A stretch of DNA of 64,000 nucleotides from Cloeon dipterum (lineage: Eukaryota; Arthropoda; Insecta; Ephemeroptera; Baetidae), in NCBI RefSeq assembly GCF_949628265.1, contig NC_088789.1, positions 2,542,001 to 2,606,000 on the forward strand, in the 5' to 3' direction. The stretch's first letter is position 1, and each line of letters begins with the position of its first letter. Made by a program: the position numbers and the translations under genes. This document shows positions 48,901 through 60,393 of the stretch, piece after piece. The notes beneath the pieces were generated by a model, which had not been told where the DNA came from, searched no databases, and saw only the letters and a list, made by a program, of their open reading frames with translations.

Positions 48901-50008
48901 ATCAGCATTAAAGAAAGCCACAACTTGAAGGCAAGCAATAAAAATGCGAATTAAAGTTTGCGATGATACCTCTGGGAAATAGAGAAAACTCGATAGCACT
49001 GCCGCACAGATATCTACACTTTGTTATTTTCTTCGCCGCTGATTTGCATATCGCTCAAGAAGTGGAGCGTCTCGGATTAAGAATCCAGAGCAGAAATAAT
49101 CTCTTCTTTGAATCCGCGCAGCCGAGCGCTCCAGAGAAGTTTTTACATCGTGCGCACACGAGAGACACGTAGGTAACTAAAACCGAGCCCGAGAGTGACG
49201 AGGTTGGAGGAATTTGAAGAAATTGCTGGCTGTAAAATTGCCGTCAAGTCGAAATAAACTTTATGAAGACGGATGTAAATAGAGTCCTGGAAATTTTTAC
49301 TGTCAAAACTGGCTGGGGGTTGAAAAATGCCGCGCTTCTTTTCTCACGCGCGTGAAGAGACTCGGCAGGGTTCTTTTTCACAATTGCACGCGCCACGAGA
49401 GTGAGAGCGGGGCAAACACGCACCTAAAAACTTTATTGCCTTATTTTCCTGGAGAATTTGAATAAACTCGACGCTCTCTCAGCGCAAATGAACGCTAGAA
49501 GAGGGCACAAAGGGAGGCTCAATTTCTCAAAAGATCACGAAAACGCTTAGTTTTCACAGCACCAGTATTGGTGAGGGGGATTGTCTGTAAACGAAGCGAA
49601 GATTAGTTTCCTTGCGTCTGTTTCTGATCTCTACCTCCTTTTTATGTTTGAAAATTACGACTTCTCAGAGGAAAACCATTGACGAGTTTCACAGGAAAGA
49701 GGAAACTATCTATATATGCATGCAGTCTTTGTTTAAAACAAACGTCACTCACCCTCCTCGTCACTGCCAATCATCGAGTATCTGGGGTAGCTGGAGAGGT
49801 TGCGGTTGGCACCGAGAGCGAAGCTGTCCTTGGTCCACTGCAGGGTGCCGCGCTTGTTCTCCACTCGGCACGGAAGGGTGACTCTGGTGCCCACGATGGC
49901 CGTCTGGCTCATGGGCTGGATCGCAAACCTCTGCTCCAGGGCCAACGCCGTATTCACCAACGCAGCCGCCACCAGCAGCATCAGACTGAGCCGTGCCGGC
50001 TGATTCAT
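42964..50008 (-). CDS. kirre/rst: Irre cell recognition module immunoglobulin protein (roughest/kirre, NEPH family)
   Basis: Eleven exons: 49753-50008, 48637-48788, 48235-48312, 46183-46508, 45086-45237, 44870-44997, 44514-44775, 44204-44362, 44017-44148, 43727-43956, 42964-43338 (2250 nt, 749 residues). A signal peptide (LSLMLLVAAALVNTALALEQ) is followed by five Ig domains, a transmembrane helix (about 512-533) and a cytoplasmic tail. The first Ig has the family signature RFAIQPMSQTAIVGTRVTLPCRV...MIGSDEEGDYSLDI; TTEDREIELECVSRGGKPAAEITW opens the second. The tail has Pro-rich stretches (PPLQPPPPAY) and ends ATHV, a PDZ-binding motif as in fly Kirre/Rst and vertebrate NEPHs. These proteins mediate heterophilic adhesion with Sns/Hibris in myoblast fusion, nephrocyte diaphragms and eye patterning. 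I cannot say whether it is orthologous to rst or kirre. An acceptor (TTGTTGCAG) ends 3 nt before the ATG, so a non-coding 5' exon lies upstream. Confidence 0.93.
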
Positions 50009-53000
50009 TTTCTGCAACAAATAAATAGAAAGGCTTAAAAACGACTGGGAAATAACACACGAAAAAATATTAAAATTTAAACCATAAAATATTAAATTCT
50101 GTTTAAAAAGCCGGCCTCCTAAGAATGAATAAAATGTGTCAGCGTGCCATGATAAGAAATGACCATTGTGAGCGTATAGAATTTCTATTTTCTCCAAATT
50201 TTCGGCGATGATCTGTGTCAAATTATACATGAATTTATAGCTGTAAAAATGAGCATTTACGTGGTAGAGGTTAGAATCATTTGTGCAGTTCAAAATTAAT
50301 TTAAAATCGCGATCAAACGAAAAGCACATGGATTCCATTGAAAGATTTCTCGAAAAAAGCGTATTTTCCGAGTCAATGAGGATTTAACGCGGAAAACTGA
50401 TCACAGAAATGGAATCTTTGAACTTTTTTGCGTCAGTTAGTAACAATATCAAGTCCCATCCGGTAAATTTGTCCGTCGTAAAAATAAAATAAAGCTGCGA
50501 ATTTATGATGGTATTAATTCCAATCAACAAACCTACCACATTCTTTTCACATATTACATAAAAAACCCGTCTATTTGAGCCTGCTTTGGTTGTAATCTAA
50601 TGAAAAAAATGACGAGAAATCCAATCAAATGAGCAGCTTGCCGCGTTACGGTTTCAGTAGCCCGGAAAATACAAAATTACGGAAGATTTTTGTATTTCCA
50701 CCATTTTGTTTTCATTTCGGTCGTTGATGGTATGTATGTAAACTGAAAATCGCACAGATATTTGAAACATACCAAATTAATGCTCATTCTCTTAGCTTTC
50801 TATTGATGTACAAAATTAAAAGGGTCCTCGCTGAAATTGCGGAGATAATCAGCTTTCACGGCGTTGCTTGTCTTACTCGATTTGCTTCCGTCATGTTTAT
50901 GGAGCGGCCATAAGCTTGAATGCTGGCGGCGCTAGCGCTAGCTCACGTAAACGACACAAAACTTCTTCCACATTTTTGACGGAGTGCTGGTCTAGTGCTG
51001 CTGCATGGCTATGCGTGCTTCGCAGGGAAAGACAGAGCAGACGAGCAGAGGCCGGTTTGCTTGTGATTCAATTAACACACGACGAATTATTTTAAATTAG
51101 CTAAATAGATATCTGTAGCGGATATTAAAAAAGATGGCTGTATTTTATGCAGTTAAAAATTGAAACTACAGCAAGAAATAATTAGAGGCATTGGTTCATT
51201 AAAAAACCCATTAATTCTAACTCCAGCCCGGTGCAAAAATACCCTGCATGTAAAAAAGCTGGCGGGGGAAAATCTATAGCTGCACGAACCCTCCACACCA
51301 AAGGGAAAACAAATTTGGTGCCAATAAAAATTTCAAAGACCAACGTTCAAACAAACAAACGAGCAAAGTTGCAGTGCCGCCGACCGCGCGCGCAGATTAC
51401 GACACATCTGCCGTTTTTTATTTTCGACGCAGACTTTTCCAATGCTGCGCCGTGTGAATCAATAGGCTGCAATAAATAAATACGCGCGCGGCGGCCGCGA
51501 GGGTGGCTCTCCCAGCGTGTAAATCAAGGCGTGTTATTGTTTACAGCATCCACGGTTACGCGAGAGCGTGACTTTGTTGCTTGTATCCGCTGGCTCGGCG
51601 TGGCGCGGCGGCCTAATGTCGGCACCGAGTGATACATTGCAACACATGTGCACGCCCGGGGGTGAGACCACTGAGCACATACACACACATGGTGTGTGTG
51701 TTGCATCAAAAAATAATGAATGCACCGAGAACGAGGCCAGACAATCAGGCTTCTGTTTCCCCGGGCCTATTTATTATTCGAACCCAACCACAATTAGAGA
51801 GATGCGATCGGCGGCCGCGCCTCGCCTGCTTTTTCCTAGCTCGCCGCGTTCACACAAAATAGACGCGCGCGCTGTTTACGCCCCTCGCTTTTTTGGTGGT
51901 GCGCGCGGTGATAATTATTTCTTTGCCTATATGAAAAAAAGCAGTTTAAAAGGAACTACCAGCCGAGTTTTAAATTTCCTCTTGCCTGGAGGAGTGGTTG
52001 TAATTTTCTATCTTGTATGCGCTTCATTGTATTATTTTTCTTGACAAAAACCCTTTCATGAAGATCGACATCGTGTTCTCGGGATTTAGTTGGTTTAACA
52101 AAAAGGCACGCAACACGCACTCTGGCAAAATTTTATCTTGTCTCCCTCATTCCCTTTTTTTATTATTATTAACACTGACTTTGACTTCAGTTTTCTGCGA
52201 GCATGTTATGAAAAAAAGAAGCGAGCATATGCTTTTTCCATTGTCAATTTGATGAATTTCGCCTCGCGAGCAGCCAGCCACCACGCGAAAGATGGATTTC
52301 ATCTCAAAATTAATTTTTCTGTTAAAGCGCCTCCGCTAACCAAAGAAATTGCCTTTGTCCCAGTTTCTCGGGCCAAAATGAGAGAGATGCGGGGATGAAA
52401 AAAGAGCAGCACGCTGCCAGAGCAAGCGGAAAATCGTATTTTAATGGGGGCAAACACTGGCTGGCAAACAAGGTTCGCTCTTCAATAACAGTAATAATGT
52501 GTATATACACAAAGAAGTCAGAAATAGAGGCGCTCGTTCGCGGAAAAACGTGTATTTTTAGTTAGAAATGTGCGCTGCAGCACAATCTTATCCCCGACAA
52601 GAAGCAGGTATATGTTTTCCAATTAAAATCGACCATGTGCCGGGGTGAGGATCAGCTAATTCCACAGCTGCAGGCGGCACTAATCGTTTTAAATTGGCGA
52701 TTCGTCTTTATTAACGGGCGAGACTCCCAAAGGTGTTAAAGGTCGTTCTACTCCACTCGGCACGCGCTCGCGAATCCGAAATGATGATTTCTGGCCTCAG
52801 AAGCGCCTCTTGAGAGGATTAATATACATATTCGGCCTCGCGACTATATAGAACCGCACACCATATGCACCATATTGAGAAAGCTGAGTTCGGTTTTTTG
52901 TTCTGCATCATGTGGCTCATTTACGACAGCAGCCCCTTCCTTGTGCTCATTAAAAAGTGGTGGTGTGTTTCATTGTTAGTTATTGTGTCGCTGCTGTGTT

Positions 53001-55698
53001 TCTCTTTCTCTCGTTGTTGTAACTTTATAATTAGAAACTCGGCTTTTGATCGTGGAAAAAGCCAGCTGACATGCATGCAGGGAATGTTTTGTGAATGTGA
53101 TACTCGTTTTTCCAGTTGGGTTTGTGTGTTTGGGCTTTCAGAGGAAAACAGTCGGATGAACGGGCGCATTGTCAAATTATCTTTTGATCGGGTCACGCGC
53201 GTGCCACAGGCTTGTTCAATTAATTGAAAGGCAATTCAATTTTAATCTCATTAAGCAATCAGCCCAAATTGGAATGCATATTAGTAAACCAATTTTTAGG
53301 CGGAGCGAGATGCGTGTGTGCTTTCGCATAAAACACCACGCAAGTTTGCGCTGTGAATAATGTACTGCATTTTTTAAACCACGCCATTAGCGGATTCGAG
53401 ATAGTCCCGTGGTTTATTTGGACTGAAGCAATTTGAGTAACCCCCCAACATTAAAGATTAGTCTGTGTTATATGTTTTACACAAATAATGTGTATGTAAA
53501 ATCTGGATTGACGCATAACACTGCTAAACTGTTTTTCACGCCCGTCCTGATGCGTGTGTGCAATGTTTGTAGTTTTAGAGGCGTAATTTTCGGAGTTACA
53601 TAATATCATGGGGACTGTGCGTGTAATTGCACGTGTGCGCGCGATAACTAGGTGTTGATTTTGGCTTTAGCAGCATGAATAATAGCAATAAAACGTCGGT
53701 GAGATTATAATTTGGGTAGATTCGCGCTCTCTCTAGGTCTGTACGCGCGCGCGTATGCTAATTTTATTAATATAACGCAGCATGCGGCTGACTTGGTGCT
53801 ATGGCGGGGAAAGTTGGCCGAGGTTGTAAAAGAGCGGCCCGAAATACTACTACACGAATGTAAATGTGGGGAAGATGTGTGTGTATATGTGTATGTATAT
53901 GGAGTGAAAAGCTCGCAATTTCGCATTAATTTCGTATGCAAATGCGACGTGCATAAAAAGGGCCGGGGGCGCGAACCGGCATTAAAAAAGCCGAGAGCTG
54001 CGGAATCGGCAAATCCACTCGTTTAACAAATTCGCTGCAATTTTTTACAATCCATCTCGACGGCTGGCTTTCCGGCGGCTGCGAAATGAGTACGCGCAGG
54101 CCGCATTTTCATCATTCTCCTTTGCACCGCACACGCATGACGATTTATTTCACTGCCAGTTATGAGTGTGTGCATGTGCACAGCGACACGTATATACATA
54201 CATACGCGCGCACCATCATATTGCACACGCCGCGGCGTAAGAGCTTTAATAAAAGGCGTGTTGATGATGCAGCCAGAAATAAAAAAATGGCACACACTTC
54301 CTGCTGCCATATAACCACGGAGAGCTCACACAAACATATGTACTCCGCAGCATCGGGGGTGTGCGGATAGGGTGAAAGTACAGAATTTCGAAAATATTAG
54401 AGTAAGCAATAAAAATACCAAACTGTGAAATGGTTTACTTGAAATCTGCTCCATTTTTATCAAAGACGAAATTTCAGTCTTAAAAGGTTTTATTTTATCC
54501 AAACAATAAAAGGCTCATTCAAGATTTGATTTGATTTCAATTTTTGTATTTAAAGACCCGAATAAAATTTAATATAATGTTGGATAAATTAAATAGTCTA
54601 CATTATATATTTCTCTGTCAGCAAAACTTTCGGAATTTGCTTTTTGCTCACGGACGGCAAGCTCCACTGCTCTTTTTTTCTGCATATTTCCCACCATCGA
54701 TCTCTTTCATTTTCGCAGCTTTTCACTCAATTCCCTTTGAATTCGATTGAATAGGCCTTCTGCATGGCATCTTTTGAAAAAGCGGCCGAGTGTTGTGCTC
54801 GAAATAAAAAGAAAATTACGCTTAACACCCGCGCGCAGGGCTTGCAAACATTTCCGGCAAAAAGATATCTCGACGGCGCGCCGGGCAAAAACACGCGAGC
54901 CGTTTTTTTCACTGCCCGCACCGCCTCTCTGCCTGCGCGCTGCTCTCGGTACGCACACACATAAGACTGAGGCAGGCGGGATGGTGTGTGCGTGTGACGC
55001 GAGCAGAGTGTTGAATCCTTGTAGCGTGAGAACATTTCCACCAGGATGTAGCTCGGCATTAAATGTATAAGCAGGCGAGAGAGATGATTGTGCCTAGCTT
55101 GCTCTCCGTGCGCTGAACATGCTGGCTGGTGTGACAAAACTGCTCCTTACTTGCTTGCTTGCCGCGCGCACGACGCAGATTATCATTGCGGCATTAAATA
55201 TGCATGGCGTCATTTATTATAAACACCAGACGCGCGAACAGCAGCCGAGCGGATAAGACGACGACGGTGGCGAGATAGCGACTCCGTGCTCTACCCTCGT
55301 CAAATTGCACCCCGAGCCGCGGGGGGTGGAGGAGGCACAAATCAGGTGTCACTCCCCAGTACACCACTTGGCCGCAACTAAATGAGAAGATGGATTAATT
55401 ATTTACACGCCTCGAAAAGCGCTGATTTTACGGCTGGGTGTAATTTACGCAAAATTAAAGCGACGAGGAAAGCAAATTGGAAGGAAAAATGTTGTAAATA
55501 TTTGATGACTGATTATTTTTCCAGGATTTGTGGGATGATGCGTTTTTTTATTATATTGTGCGGCTGGTTTTCCTCAACACGTGGAGATTTGTCAAAATTA
55601 GCTGCGCTCGATGTCGCATAAATTCATCCCCAGCGCCGGTCGTCAATGGCATATGCTGTATAAAGCTAGTTGGCAAGGAGCAGATAATTTCGGCAGCA

Positions 55699-55700
<2 letters not shown>

Positions 55701-55738
<38 letters not shown>
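55701..55738. repeat. (CT)19 microsatellite
   Basis: A perfect 38-bp CT run inside the presumed regulatory intron. On the minus strand it is a GAGAG tract of the type bound by the fly GAGA factor. Confidence 0.95.
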
Positions 55739-55742
<4 letters not shown>

Positions 55743-57522
55743 CGGCAATAACGCCCTCTTCTCATTGCCTGCCGCTCTCGCTCGCAGCAGCATTCGTCGC
55801 ACACAAAAGTATATAGTGGTGCGCTGCGAGAGAGCGAGCGAGTGCCTGCTGGAGAAGGCAATATTAAAAATGTCAAGCTGCGGTGCTCATTTTTGCCGCT
55901 GCCAGCAGCCAAGGACCAGCCGCTGACAAGCCTCCTTGCTACTTAGGAGGGCAGTCGTAATGGACGCCGTGCTGCCAGAGAGCAACTCATCACAAATTTC
56001 ATTCATTTCCTTCGCCAGCTTTTTTACTACTCGGCCGGCGCATAAAAAGAGTGGCGCGCGATAATATTCCTTCCGTCGGGCCCTCAAGCACCGCTGCCGC
56101 CGCCAGCAGCCGACCCCACCGACACAGACACACTTCTTTTTCGCGGGGCAGTGCGTCATGGCCACGAAGGCGGCAAAAAACGATGCGAAGGCGGATCCGA
56201 AAGTGGAAGATCGGCTTCCTTCATATATAAACAACGTTTTTGCCACGCTTGTGAAAGATCCGCCAGTTGAATGAGACTCTTTCCTGCTCCAATTCGTCTG
56301 GGGCATTCATTTTTAACAGATATTAAAAAGCTTGGAGAGTTCTCTACTTTGTTACTTTTTATATACAAATGCGAGAAATTCTTTTAGTTTCAAACGATAA
56401 ATATTATTTTCGGCACAGCGCCAGCACGTGGCTTTGAAAATAAAAATCATGAAATAAATTTTGAACGCATAAAACAGAAGTGAGTAAAGTGCTGATGAAA
56501 CGCTCGATTTTTGAACTAATTTTCCGCTTGTGCCTTTTGACCAGCGAGGACGTGTAGAGTAGAGGGAGCGGATTATTGGTCGTCGCCCTTTTGGCCGTCG
56601 TCAGCTGGGCCATTTATTCCGATGATCAATAGCGCACGCCCGCCGACCGACGCCAACTGCACGGACATTGTCAGTGCGAATAAAGGATTAATTAATTGCT
56701 CATTGTTCTGCTCCAAATCGAAGCGTGTAATCCGGAATATTATCCTGTGTTCCGACGCACAAAGCCGGCGCCACAATGGCTCGTGTGTTTGTCTGTGCGT
56801 CCGTCAGCTTGATTGCGTCCCGACTCTTTTCTTACAATTAGCCGCGACGACGGTCCTTCTTTTCATTAGCAGATGGAAGAGCCGATCGCGACAGATATTT
56901 TCTAAAAAGAACAAGTAGTGGTTCTTGTCTGGAAGGAGTAATTAAATAAAATGTTATAAAGAGATTTCGAACGCTACAAGGTCCATAGTTTTCTATTTTT
57001 CTATTTTAACTTTAGTACAAGGATCTAGTTAATAACTCTTGACGAGATAAAATTCAACTTCAATGTTAGTACGTGAGGAAAGTTGCTGCAAATTGTAAGC
57101 CACACAAGAAATCGGAGCACCGGTTCATCGTGTCGATCTGCCAAATTAATTTCAAAGTTGCGAGTAGCAGATTAAGCGCTGGGAATATATCCGGCCTAAA
57201 AAATACTTAGCTAACAAAGTTGTTATCTCTAGCTGGAGCGTCGGACGAGTAACAGAAGTGAAAAAAACGGTGCGGTAGCATCCGCTCCAACAAACTCGCT
57301 CGTTTGTTGCTCTGCTGGCCCAAACTCGGGCGCAGCATGCATATATACACCCATCATACACGTGGAACTTTGCTCTCTAAAGCTGAGACGGGCCGTAATA
57401 ATAATATTTGCATGATGCAGTTGACCATTATTTCCAAGTCGGTCCGAATAAGTTGGCGAAAGCTGGCCTGGCGAAAGGTTGTTCCGCTTGATCCTGGTGA
57501 GACAGAGTGCACATGTGTGCTC

Positions 57523-57526
<4 letters not shown>

Positions 57527-57555
<29 letters not shown>
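57527..57555. repeat. (AG)n microsatellite
   Basis: A 29-bp perfect AG run, followed by GCTCGCTCGCTCGCTC at about 57570-57583. It lies 220 bp from a much longer CT tract of opposite polarity. Confidence 0.95.
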
Positions 57556-57559
<4 letters not shown>

Positions 57560-57773
57560 GAGGCAGGCGCTCGCTCGCTCGCTCACATACAAGCGCACGA
57601 CCCTGCTATGCTACTGCCTGTAATTAAACCACTCCAATATTGTTGCTGAAAGCAAAACACAAACATTTCGGGGATTAAATAAGGACGGTGGCGGCGGTGG
57701 CACAGTCCGGCCACTAGATTTTTCTTCCGCCGCTCGGACCTTTTACTCACAGGTCACTTATTAAATGAAATAT

Positions 57774-57775
<2 letters not shown>

Positions 57776-57857
<82 letters not shown>
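57776..57857. repeat. (CT)41 microsatellite
   Basis: A perfect 82-bp CT run, the longest simple repeat in the window. Together with the AG run at 57527-57555 it forms an inverted polypurine/polypyrimidine pair. Confidence 0.95.
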
Positions 57858-57859
<2 letters not shown>

Positions 57860-60020
57860 TCGGCCCTGCTGCTACTGCTGCTGTGGAATGGGATTTTTCG
57901 CTTTGCTTTTGAGCTCTTTTTGCCGTCGGGAGACCGCTTTTTTGCCCGGTACTAATTTTCCTCGCTTCACAGCCGGAGATTTGGTGCGCGTTTGCGTCAT
58001 ATCTTTTCGTGTGTGCGCGCGCGATACTCTCGGCCCAAATCCTCGTCTCTAACGCGTATAAATACTGTATCGAGTGGTAGGTGATCAATATCTAGCAACA
58101 AGGACATGCTGCTTAATGGAAAAGAGGCAATAATGTGGTTGCGTAAAAAGAAGCCCAATGGTCTTTTGCTCGTCCCTGAACTGTCATTATAATATTTTTA
58201 AGGCTAGCAAATGAAATAAACTACACAGGACTGCAATATTTTAAATTTCTCAAGCTTTATTTATTCGAAGCCATCAAAAAAACAAAATCTATCTACGCTT
58301 CATTTCCAAAACTGCAAAAAGTTTATTGAAATTCTTTTGTTACCTTCGTAAACTTACGAATTGTGAAGAGATAAAACAATTTGAAGAAGCCCCGTTGTTC
58401 TGCAAAACTGGCGGAAAGCTCAATGATATCAAAATAGCCTGATATTCCCGCCCTATATCAATTTGGACACATATAAACTGCACACCGCGTTTGATTTCCC
58501 ACTCGAATCGCAGCCGCGTAATTGAAACACGCATTTTCAGCTACAGCAAACGCAACAGTTCCATTCGAATGTTAACATAATCCGGCTGCGCGCTCTGGTC
58601 ATTGAGTGGGCAGCTCAACAAATTGGGCCGAGAGTCGTCGCGCGGGACCAAATTGGCTCGGCCCGCATCAGCAGCCAGCCGGCCACAAATCTCCATATTC
58701 GCCCCATACGTCAGCGTGTGGAAATATAGATCAAATGGCGTTTGCGAAACAATTTCACGGCGGAATATCAAAAATCAATTGCAGGTATACGCGCCGACTG
58801 GAATATTTATGATCGTCGAGAGCGGGTCGTTCTCCGCGGCCACAGTCTCTGCGAAATTCGCACTCTTTAATATTCAACAGGGAAACACACACACACGCAG
58901 CGGTGCGGGGCGGAGTGGAAATTTTCATCCTCGCCAGCAGCACTAGCAAACACACACACATGCACATCCTCTGGCGCAAATATTATTTACGACGCAGATA
59001 TATTGGGAAATTTATGACTTTCCTCGCAGCCAGACTGGCGATCAATTATTTATGCATTTTTTCCACATTTGAGGCGTCAATTTTTCATCTGGAAACGACC
59101 ACTATGTACCCGTGGCATTTAAAGGTGCAATAAATTTGATATCATATTACACAAATCGCGCCAGCGTCCATTTGACAATTTATTCGTTGCTGCGGTGAAG
59201 TTATTTAGTGACGGAGTTTCCTGCGGGCCAAAAACCTTTCCAATATCACGAGGTGCCGCGACTGTCGCCTTTGAGAGGTTTCACTCATGCTTGACAATAG
59301 TCATCTGATTGGCAATTAGCTTCCCTTGAAACTTTGAGCAGAATTCAGTGGTGAAATCGATCGCGCAGGTTGGCACACATACTCCAGCGATTAATTGCGA
59401 TTGCCATCGACGATCACTCACAAATGTCGTTGAGCTCGCGACCAAGAGCAAAAACAGCGAGTATGAATCACGGTGGCGACAAAAATTTAAACATCGGAGG
59501 ATCACTTAAAATAATTGGAAAGCCGATCGGAGAGCACGTGCTCTCGTGTCTATATTTTTGGTCAAAAGGGAGCAGTGTGTGCGTGGGCGTATTGAGCGCA
59601 CTTCACTTTCGGCGCTGTCCGTGATGATATTCGACTGGTGCCACAGCGGTGATTGCAATCATGTGACACGCCCGCTGACATAAATAACCAGAAAAAAAGC
59701 AGGGCGGATTTCGGGGCGGGCTTTTTTTTATTTCGCTTTGTGCCGCTGGATCGGGTTGCTCGGCGTTTAATTGGCGTTGTTGTGCGCCGGCTTATCAAAG
59801 AGCGCGCGCGAAAAATGACGAGTAATTAGTTAGCGCGGTGCGAAGGGTGCGCGTGCGGGCGGCACAGCCACCTTCCTTTGCTTTTCTACTCAGCCAGCAT
59901 GAAAATTATCAAAGTAGCCCTTCATCACTAAAAAAGACTCCATTTTTCATTGCTCGCCTCATTGTTGCCCTTAAAACGGGATTAATTGTCGACAGAATTG
60001 AACCGAATTTTCAAAGACGA

Positions 60021-60393
60021 AGTTTGACGAAGTTTCTTAGCACACCAATCGATTCTTGAGGGTCGAATTAGTTAAAGTGGATATTTTTTCCGACCATAAA
60101 GTCCAGCGCAACGTGCGAAATTTTTCCCGCCAAAACAATGAGAATAAGAAGAACTGCGCATGCGTGAGAGCTGGTTTAAGCACTTGCAGAGAGACTGCCT
60201 GTACGAATGACTTTGCAGATCCAGCCAGCTATGACGCATGCGCACTTCTCGCATTCATATTGTTTTGGCGGGAAAAAAGTTTTGCTTGTGCTACGCACGT
60301 CACGCTCGACCTTTTGGTTGGAAAAAATATCCATTTTACCTAATTCAACACTAAAAAGGATCGATTGGTGTGCTCGGAAACTTTGTCAAAGAC
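60021..60393. repeat. Large imperfect palindrome (foldback element) carrying mirrored E2F-like and NRF1-like motifs
   Basis: The left arm, about 60021-60174, is complementary to the right arm, about 60225-60393, at roughly 75-85 percent by eye with small indels; the loop is about 50 bp. Matching landmarks from outside inward are GCACACCAATCGA (60040-60052) with TCGATTGGTGTGC (60361-60373), GGATATTTTTTCC with GGAAAAAATATCC, TTTTTCCCGCCAAAACAAT (60121) with TTGTTTTGGCGGGAAAAA (60260), and TGCGCATGCG (60155-60164) with CGCATGCGCA (60235-60244). It has no coding capacity. It is most simply a foldback or MITE-type insertion, but the arms' conserved core motifs also look like transcription-factor sites. 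Confidence 0.8.

Noticed and set aside
51568-52044. 158-codon plus-strand frame
   Set aside because: Arg/Ser-rich composition from CpG-rich sequence; no start context, domain or splice support.
55551-58088. Frames encoding poly(Arg-Glu) or poly(Ser-Leu)
   Set aside because: Direct translation of GA/CT microsatellites, not genes.
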